Origin: Pyrenochaeta sp. MPI-SDFR-AT-0127
Taxonomy: Eukaryota > Ascomycota > Dothideomycetes > Pleosporales > Cucurbitariaceae
Assembly (NCBI GenBank): GCA_020747015.1
Contig: JAGTJM010000009.1
Location: forward strand, 62,001 to 126,000
DNA: 64,000 nt
Direction of reading: 5' to 3'
The stretch's first letter is position 1; each line of letters opens with the position of its first letter. The notes under the pieces are model-generated. The model saw only the letters and a program-made list of their open reading frames with translations. It was not told the DNA's origin and did not search any database. Both the position numbers and the translations under genes were made by a program. Shown here piece by piece: positions 56,924 through 64,000 of this stretch.

Positions 56924-59449
56924 ATGAGCTTCAACATAACATCCGATGGTTCTCCTACACCCCGAAAAGGCCCGCATCAGTTCTCCATGGCGGGGGACCT
57001 CAAAATTGACACTTCACCAGAAGTACTGGGCCAGGCGGTAGGCTGCAAAAGCCAGAACCACTACCCATATTCCTTCTGTCACGCCTTCGACCCAAAGTTG
57101 ACATCCAGCTTGCAGGGTATGAAGCGGCCACTTGCTGCTTCCACTTTGGGCAACCAACCTATGCTCCCACAGCAGAAAGCATTCGACGGCTATAAGGTTA
57201 GTTCAGTGCCCTATACAAGCAACTCCTACCTTTTCAGGGCCCCGTTCCATTATCTTGAGTTGCAGGGCAGAACGAGATGTGCTACCCTACCACTCACGAT
57301 GAACAAGCTGACCTTTTCAGAAGCCCAAGACGGGGCCCTACGAAGAACCAGCTGTCATGGACTCCCTGCTGCAGCGTCTCAACGGCCGCTCTTCCCCACA
57401 TGATCAATTCACCTCTTCCAGTGGGTCCATTCCAATCACCCCGGCAACTGATGAATACACGTCAACGCCTCCTACAGAGATGAATGACTCCATGCTCCTT
57501 GTCGACGCTTGCGAGCTGCAAAAGCTTAGGCTTGAACTGCAAGAGGCCCGAAACGAGGTCAACCGCATGAATCAAGAAATGCATAGCCAGCACGTAGCTC
57601 GATCGACAATAGAGCATCTCGGCCAGTCTTCAGAGGCGGATTATGGCTATACTGGTGATGTCACGGAGCAAACACTCACACAACTGCAGAACAAGTTTAA
57701 CGCTTCAACCTGCGCCAATTACAGCTGGGGAAACGAGCCAATTCGCCCGCCTTACAGTAGCAACAGCAGTATCGGTACTACGTACCAGACGCAAGCTCGT
57801 CCACCACCAGTACAATCAGGTCATCGCCGCAACGGCTTCCTCAACGAACCAATACATTTCCCGCTCGACCAGAGTTTCCGCGGCAGTGGTATGAGTGGCG
57901 GCTTGAGCAATGGCATGAGCAATAGCTTCACTAGCGGTATGACCAGCACTATAGGCCACAGCCTGGGCAAACCACCTAGTCGCCCTGGGTCTGCTTTCGA
58001 CCCGCTCTACAATCAGTATGCCGCGCCTCAAATGTACGCTGCTGCCCAAATGGCGCCAGTTGGGACCATGGGCAGCACCCTATCACCTGGTGCTAGCGAG
58101 TTCAACGTTGCCATGGGTTTGGGCCCTTCGCCATGGAACTCTCAGGTTGGTAACTTGAACACTTCTTTCATCCTCTCAACTAATAAGCAAAACAGACTCC
58201 TAACGAGCCTAGTACATCCCAGTACGTCCCTCCCGCCGAACCTATGAACTATCGTCGCCTCTTAGACCGCAACATGAGTTGCAACTGGAAGTATATCGTT
58301 GACAAGATTATCTGCAATAATGATCAACAAGCCTCTATCTTCCTCCAACAGAAGCTCAAAGTCGGTACACCTGAGCAAAAGTACGAGATCGTCGAGGCGA
58401 TTATCGCTCAAGCCTATGCTCTGATGGTCAACCGCTTTGGCAACTTCCTTGTCCAGCGCTGCTTCGAGCATGGTACGAATGAACAGATCATCGCAATTGC
58501 GCAGGCAATTCGTGGCAACACCCTTGCCTTGAGCATGGATGCGTTCGGTTGCCATGTCATCCAGAAAGCCTTTGACTGTGTGCCTGAAGAGTATAAGGCG
58601 ACCATGGTCCACGAGCTCCTCCGTCGTATTCCTGAGACTGTCATTCATCGCTATGCGTGCCATGTATGGCAAAAACTATTCGAGCTCCGTTGGAGTGACT
58701 CTCCACCCCAGATCATGCGATACGTCAACGAAGCTCTTCGGGGTATGTGGCATGAAGTTGCGTTGGGTGAAACTGGTAGTCTGGTCGTACAGAACATTTT
58801 CGAGAACTGCCTTGAAGAGGACAAGGTATGTTGTATCGACTTCAAACATTTTCCTTCCCTGCTAAACAGTGACAGCGACCCTGTATTAATGAGGTGCTTG
58901 CTAGCATTGATGTCATTGCGCATGGCCAATTTGGCAACTGGTGCATCCAGCACATCTGCGAACATGGCGTTGCCAGTGATCGTAGCCGTGCCATTGACCA
59001 TATCCTTCGCTTTGCTACCGAGTATAGCATGGATCAATACGCCTCCAAGGTTATTGAAAAATGCCTCAAGATTGGCAGCGCTGATTTCCTTGACCACTAT
59101 CTAGAGCGTGTCTGCGAGGCTCGCCCTGATCGTCCGCGCATGCCTCTCATTGACAGTAAGTTTTGGCCTCGTGAATTCAATCATCGCTGACAACAATCCA
59201 GTTGCTGGAGATCAATTTGGAAACTATCTCATCCAGTATATCTTGACTCACAGCAACGCACACCACCGTGAGCTCGTCGGAAGCCACATTCGCAAGCACA
59301 TGGTCTCCCTCCGTGGCTCCAAGTACGGCTCTCGTGTTGCGATGCTTTGCTGCAATCCTGCTCTTGCCACGCGCCCGGGACCTCCGGCAGGTATGATTCC
59401 TCGTTACAACAACCCTGCGCCGCGCGCCAATTTTGGTGCATTCCGTTGA
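56924..59449 (+). CDS. Pumilio/PUF-family RNA-binding protein
   Basis: Exons 56924-57196, 57321-58145, 58196-58825, 58876-59155 and 59202-59449 encode 751 residues; all joins are in phase. The N-terminal 360 residues are disordered, with a short coiled segment (LQKLRLELQEARNEVNRMNQ) and Gly/Ser/Met-rich repeats near GMSGGLSNGMSNSFTSGM. The C-terminal PUF array begins near MSCNWKYIVDKI. It shows at least seven helical repeats whose RNA-facing cores include FGNFLVQRCFE, FGCHVIQKAFD, YACHVWQKLFE, TGSLVVQNIFEN, FGNWCIQHICEHG, YASKVIEKCLK and FGNYLIQYILTH. PUF proteins bind 3' UTR elements and repress or localise mRNAs in the cytoplasm. No RRM is visible. A 78-nt in-frame GT-AG stretch in exon 1 (57038-57115) could be an optional intron. 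Confidence 0.92.
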
Positions 59450-60847
59450 ATGCTATAGTTGCGATTCTACATGTCACTCACCTCCTACACCGTTGGATAT
59501 TTTAAGCCAGTGAATCGTTCGCTCTCAATCTCGAAGAAGGTATCGTGGATATGCCCTGAAATAAGATTCATGTCGAAAAGATTGTCCAAACCGTTGGCTG
59601 GAGAGCAGGATGGTGCATTTCATTATTGTCGACTATAACGTCGCTTCCTGGGCAGAGCTACCACCGATATGTTTTTTTCTTGTTTATCACGACAGTTTCA
59701 TCAGTCATTGAAGACTTGGCAGGGTGAGCGCGGCAGCCAGCTGGGCATGCTGTGGTGGACGATGAAAAGTGATTGTTTTTACATAGTTATCCTTTTCACA
59801 AAGATACAGCAACCAATATGGTAAAAAGGCAAACGATGGCAGGAATTTCCAGGATGTGGATATAGTCATTTCTCACTGTAATCAAACACATCCTGGGCCA
59901 CCATGTGCACATCATGTTTGCGAGTAAAATGCGTTACGGCTCCATCTCGTTTCCCAACGTTTGAGACGGCTATTGCGAGGTTCGGAGAAAGTTGGAGATA
60001 GTGCGGGCTTCGGCGGATGTTCGGACAGACTCGGGCCACTTTTGTTCATATCTTTCTGATCTTCAGCTGGGGATGGTCGCTGTGCGCAGAGTATCTGCCT
60101 CGATTTCTCAGAAATATATAGACGCTGAAGCATCTCGTGCCGTGGAATCGGCTGTCATTTGTATGTGTCGCAATGCCAGCGGCGATCGGCAAGTACAAAG
60201 ATGCCGCTTCGGCTTTCGAGATGTTTCCCGAAAAATACGCGACGTGCGATGTCTTGCCGACAAAGGAAGAAACCGGAGGGGCTGCTTACAATGCGGCTTA
60301 CTTAGCGGCGGGCATGATGAATCTAATGGAGAGGAAAGTCGCGTGTGTGAGTATCTCCTTGGAGAAGGAGAACGCCTTTTGATCGTGGAATCAACTGCAA
60401 GGACCTCATATTCCAAAGATGGATGTAGACTGGGAAGGCGAGATTGGGGGGCAGTGCTGTACCTGTTATAGATGACCAGAAACTACCTAGACTCCGAAGT
60501 ATGTTGCATAAAAGTAAAAGAACTGTTCATATGATCAGGTCTTGGTGGACTGATTTTTTGAGATTTGATGCTGTGTCTAGACAGGGCCTGCCGAACAACT
60601 TACCTCATCACCCACAGATGTTACGCTAGCGGCGCCGGAAGCTCGGCGACGTCACCATGGTGTAGTTTTGAGTGGTGCAAGCCGCATTATCTTTTTATAA
60701 TAAGGTGCATGTGCCAGCCTCCCAAGGTTTTCATAGCCATACCTACACAATTCACGCTTTTCTCTTTGTCCATCTCCAGCTACCAAGAACTTTTGCAACC
60801 ACCTGTGACTTTACATTCGGCAGTTGAGAAATTTAGCACAAGCCAAC
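59450..60847. other. Spacer with unassigned small frames
   Basis: About 1.4 kb. The most protein-like frame has its first ATG near 60171 and ends at 60382 on plus, starting MPAAIGKYKDAASAFEMFPE and containing EETGGAAYNAAYLAAGMMN. It has about 70 codons, no family match and no supporting splice sites. An overlapping Arg/Ser/Pro-rich minus-strand frame (60416-60108) is equally unsupported. The remainder is presumably 3' UTR of the PUF gene and the promoter of rcf2. Confidence 0.45.
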
Positions 60848-61857
60848 ATGAAGGTCCTTACCAAGGAAGAGGAGCAAGCGCATTACAAGTAAGCTGGCCA
60901 GCGCAGAGAATAATCGATAGCGAAGTACTGACGGGACGATAGTGCGACAGTCAAAGGTGGAACATTAGGCGGTGTCGTTGGTACAGCGATTGGTGCCGTG
61001 GGTGTCATGGCTGCGAGCAGACGATATCCTTCTTTTCGAGCACTCACGGTGCCGTTCCGAGCTTTCCTTGTTGCATCAACGGGAACATTCATTGGTATGT
61101 CATTGCAATTTCTTTGGAAGATCAAAAAGTACTTAGGAGCCTAATCTAACCGTTCCTGCAGCTGTCATTGCCGCCGACCGAGCCTCCGCCGCCTACGATA
61201 TCGAACACACACCCGAGAAGAAGCGACAAGTTGAGCGTGAGCGCGAACGTGAAGCCCTCCTCGAGGCCAACAAGACCATATTTCAACGCTCAAAGGAATG
61301 GGCTCAAGAGAACCGTTACCCTCTACTCTTTGGCTTTTGGATCGCCTCTATGGCCGGCTCATGGTCAATGGTCAACCGCAACCGCTATTTAAGTGGATCA
61401 CAAAAATTGGTGCAGGCACGTATGTACGCACAGGGTGCAACACTTGCTGCACTATTGACGAGCTTTGCAATTGAGGGAAATGATGCAGCGAAGGGCAAAG
61501 GCAGGTGGGAGACAATCCAGGTATTGGATCCGAACGATCCCGAGCATAAGCATCTTATCGAGAAGCGAATCCATCACGAGAGATATGCTGGCGAGGACCA
61601 GTGGAGAGGTATGTCTTCACCCCTATTACTATTATTATCATTTCATATTTGATGGGGAGTGGTACGATATCTTGGTGGGGTACAAGCATGACTGGCGCTT
61701 TGTCACCACCGAGCATTCGTGCATGAGAGTCGCCATCTGAAGAATAATTCGCTGACAATCGATGACAGAAATGGTTGAGGCCGAAGAAGAACGTATCAAC
61801 GAGCGCAAGGCTAAGGCTAAACAGCAAGAGCAGAAGGCTGCCAAGAAAGAAACATAG
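60848..61857 (+). CDS. rcf2: Respiratory supercomplex factor 2 (HIG1-domain protein)
   Basis: Exons 60848-60888, 60943-61094, 61162-61608 and 61769-61857 encode 242 residues. The N-terminus MKVLTKEEEQAHYNATVKGG leads into two short hydrophobic helices rich in Gly and Ala. A charged loop follows (EKKRQVERERERE), then the HIG1 module: SKEWAQENRYPLLFGFWIAS, SGSQKLVQARMYAQGATLAA. The tail is Lys/Glu/Ala-rich and helical. Rcf2 lies in the inner mitochondrial membrane and helps assemble or regulate the complex III-IV supercomplex and cytochrome oxidase. Length and domain order match fungal Rcf2 rather than the shorter Rcf1. The third intron (160 nt) is longer than its neighbours. Confidence 0.92.
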
Positions 61858-62421
61858 TCGTAAATCCTCGGCATTTCCCGATCTCTATCGTCCAACCACA
61901 CTATACCTCTCATAATTCGGCCAATATTGAGCTTTGCTGAATTGTGTAACCGTTCCATTATCTCATTCTCGACAGGCTTGTCATCATTTCTCGGCGTTTG
62001 GGGGCATCACTTGATGCGACAGTTTCACGTATCTACGAAATACAAAGTCTGTATTATTACTATTCGTCGGCTGGACATAAAAATTGGCACATGCATTGTA
62101 AATAAGGGCACATCCTCTGATCATGCTTGTTCGCACAATCCATCACGTTTATCATTCTCCAGCTGCAACGTTCATGTGAGGAGGACCTAGCAGTAGTCAC
62201 AAAATCTTTCAGACGCCAGCAGTTGCTGGTCGGTACACTGTGAATCTCTGGAAATGGCCATTTCAGGGTCCATCATGACGTCTGCAATTCAGCCTGTATA
62301 GATACATCAACGCGCCATGAATATCACCCTGCTTTTGTGAAGCCAACTAACAAAACCAAAGTTAACGCACTGGCATCCCACGCGGCAAAAGCAATATCAA
62401 CTCTTCTCTGGTACCATCGCC
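61858..62421. other. Spacer without a recognised gene
   Basis: About 0.56 kb: 3' region of rcf2 and upstream region of the next plus-strand gene. Frames are short and motif-free. Confidence 0.6.
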
Positions 62422-63102
62422 ATGCTAAAACGCCCGCATACTTTGGATTCAATCTCGGACCAACTCCTAGCGAAGACAAGCCTTGTACATGCACCCAAAA
62501 AAGCACAAGAGGAACTACTGACTGGAACTATCGCGGAATTACATCTCCATCCTGCTATTGAAGCCCTTCTTCACATTCTAAATGCCGATCTGCCCTCTGC
62601 TCACTTCCTGGTAAGGCATATGCAAGCAGCACCAGCAGTGGAAGGTATGCTGTTGCATGGGATTTTGCATCGAGCTGAAGGCGACTTCGACAACGCCAGA
62701 GCATGGATAGGAGATGTAGAAGATGCCTGCGAAGGCTTCATACCGAAGAAAAGAAATGAAGGTCAACAGCTAGACCAAGAAGTAAATCAGAAGATGCAGG
62801 GAGGGAAGGGGTTTGCTGGATCACTCGTTGCTTATGTATACGGAGAGCAGAACCCGAGAAAGCTCATTGACGACGTGGAGCATTTTCGGAAGAAGAAACA
62901 AAGCCAAAGAGCGAAGGATGACGAGGAAAGCATTGAAGAACGCATAAGGAATGAGTTGGCGCGAGTGCTGGAATGGTGCAAAGGCAAGTTTGGGACGGGG
63001 CAGTTGGCAGATGCGACTTCCGCATGGATAGAGAATAGCGAGGAGATTAGTGCAATAAGTAGGGATATGGTTAGTGGAGACAAAGGGTATCGAGACTTCT
63101 GA
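62422..63102 (+). CDS. Conserved-looking hypothetical protein
   Basis: An uninterrupted 226-codon frame beginning at an ATG, MLKRPHTLDSISDQLLAKTS. The protein is largely helical and cytosolic in character. An N-terminal segment contains LHLHPAIEALLHILNADLPS and a His-rich turn (HFLVRHM, then LLHGILHRAEGDFDNARAW) that resembles a TPR-like helical pair. A Lys/Arg/Glu-rich helix near residues 150-190 and a final helical segment follow. I do not recognise a named family, although the His and Trp pattern gives the feel of a conserved fungal protein of unknown function. There is no signal peptide or membrane segment. The composition of the frame and absence of competing frames make it a real gene. 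Confidence 0.75.
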   Translation: MLKRPHTLDSISDQLLAKTSLVHAPKKAQEELLTGTIAELHLHPAIEALLHILNADLPSAHFLVRHMQAAPAVEGMLLHGILHRAEGDFDNARAWIGDVEDACEGFIPKKRNEGQQLDQEVNQKMQGGKGFAGSLVAYVYGEQNPRKLIDDVEHFRKKKQSQRAKDDEESIEERIRNELARVLEWCKGKFGTGQLADATSAWIENSEEISAISRDMVSGDKGYRDF

Positions 63103-63729
63103 GGGCATGATGAGTATGTACGAAAAGGAGTCGATTTCGTAGCTGTACGGATTCTGAGCGGCTTCTTGGGATGGAATGGACGTGTAGGAATGGTAAACAA
63201 CTGTGAACCGTTCTTACAATTGACTAAAGAGCTCTACAGCTATACAGCTCCAGCATTTGGTGCTCAACGCGACTACAGTGTATCTGAGATCAAGATGGTC
63301 GTGTCCGCTCCAGTGCTGCGAACAGTAGCTACCAAGGGCTTGCAGCTCTCATCGATCAGGCAACACGCATGCCCTCGATTCTGAACACATAATCCCCACG
63401 GGGCTACAGCACGCGGTCATCTGGTTTCCTGGACACTCAGTGAAACCTGGAACAGACAAGGTGAATGATGCGTCTAGACCGTCATATGGACGGCAGCAAC
63501 CACCCTGTCTCCGCTAAGCGAGCCCGCAGTAACGAATGAGGTCGAGGCGCTCCAACAGCGGACGGCCTGTGACATCAACGGCCACCTTGCAACCCCTAAC
63601 ACGCCATTATTCTTCCCGCACCACGTGCAGTTACCCCCGGCTGTACACGAAATCATGGCCGAACAACTGTTGCAGGTCAACGGGCACAATCGTCCTGGCA
63701 ATGTTCGACATCCTACCGCGCCGTCCGTC
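63103..63729. other. Promoter and leader region of sey1
   Basis: About 0.6 kb. The sey1 frame is open upstream to about 63480 and contains an in-frame ATG at 63655 (MAEQLLQVNG), so the true start could be earlier; 63730 is preferred because its product matches the family N-terminus. Confidence 0.5.
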
Positions 63730-64000
63730 ATGAATGCGCATTTCCCAGGAGTTGGCGAGAATGCCTCTAGGGAGGCCTATGAGCATGGCGTCCAGGTTAT
63801 TGACGAGGACAAGGTATTCAAGTAGGTGTCCTCTCGCATTGCAGGTTGGTCGTTTGGAGGTGTGTAGAATGCTAACGCCTACTCGCAATGCAGCCAGAAT
63901 CTCTCCACGTATCTCAACATTGAGAAAGTTATCCCTGCCGGCTTCAACTACCACCTCATATCCGTCTTCGGTTCGCAATCCACTGGCAAATCCACCCTCC
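63730..64000 (+). CDS. sey1: Sey1/atlastin-type ER membrane-fusion GTPase, 5' part
   Basis: Partial gene leaving the right edge. Exon 1 is 63730-63821 and exon 2 runs from 63894 to beyond 64000, joined in phase by a 72-nt intron. The protein starts MNAHFPGVGENASREAYEHG, then VQVIDEDKVFNQNLSTYLNI, AGFNYHLISV and the P-loop FGSQSTGKSTL. This combination is specific to fungal Sey1 (RHD3/Sey1 dynamin-like GTPases), which fuses tubular ER membranes homotypically. The rest of the GTPase domain, the helical bundle and the membrane hairpin lie outside the window. The start is chosen by family N-terminus; an upstream in-frame ATG remains possible. Confidence 0.93.

Noticed and set aside
1..64000. tRNA, rRNA, CRISPR array or intact transposon
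   Set aside because: No cloverleaf-type B-box, rRNA core, spaced direct-repeat array, terminal repeat pair or transposase/reverse-transcriptase motif was noticed by eye; a tRNAscan and repeat search would be decisive.

Overview
The window is nuclear DNA of a filamentous ascomycete (Pezizomycotina). Dothideomycetes is the likeliest class, but this is inferred from gene content and the N-terminus of the Sey1 fragment, not from a search. The evidence is: protein genes on both strands with small GT-AG introns, usually about 48-55 nt; a PTH11-type fungal rhodopsin-domain protein; and fungal versions of Sec22, Rab11, Mediator 6, Rcf2, Sey1 and Utr4. There is no operon structure, and I see no rRNA, tRNA, CRISPR array or intact transposon. 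Gene models below were built by hand from reading frames and splice sites.

Left part (1-11.6 kb): the 3' end of a phytanoyl-CoA dioxygenase-family gene, a seven-helix rhodopsin-domain membrane protein, a secreted type-B carboxylesterase (minus) and a five-exon AT-hook-like nuclear protein (minus), separated by long spacers. From 11.6 to 19 kb there is an AT-richer stretch with a possible gene relic, a degenerate RING-type protein, a membrane/coiled-coil protein and a DEUBAD-domain protein. From 19.9 to 30.4 kb genes are denser: Sec22 SNARE, an alpha/beta hydrolase and an amidase in tandem, an MMTAG2-like RS-rich protein divergent from MED6, and a Ran1/Ksp1-like kinase.

Right part: a 3.3-kb GC-rich spacer leads to the methionine-salvage enolase-phosphatase gene (utr4), which has four unusually long introns. 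An AT-rich spacer follows. Then come a 1,437-residue WD40/SANT/zinc protein with a WDxR box, an APC-superfamily permease, a chromodomain plus CCCH zinc-finger protein, Rab11/Ypt31, a TPT-family transporter, a 908-residue secreted esterase, a PUF RNA-binding protein, Rcf2, an unrecognised conserved-looking gene and the 5' end of SEY1.

Most genes are housekeeping: ER-Golgi and endosomal trafficking (Sec22, Rab11, TPT, Sey1), transcription and RNA (MED6, MMTAG2, PUF), mitochondria (Rcf2) and methionine salvage (Utr4). The less ordinary element is four probable chromatin proteins within about 41 kb: AT-hook, DEUBAD, a DCAF-like WD40 and chromodomain-CCCH. The chromodomain gene carries a one-base splice-phase conflict in the middle of its chromodomain. 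I did not find a clear previously undescribed multi-gene system; the chromodomain-CCCH protein and its odd splice junction are the best leads.
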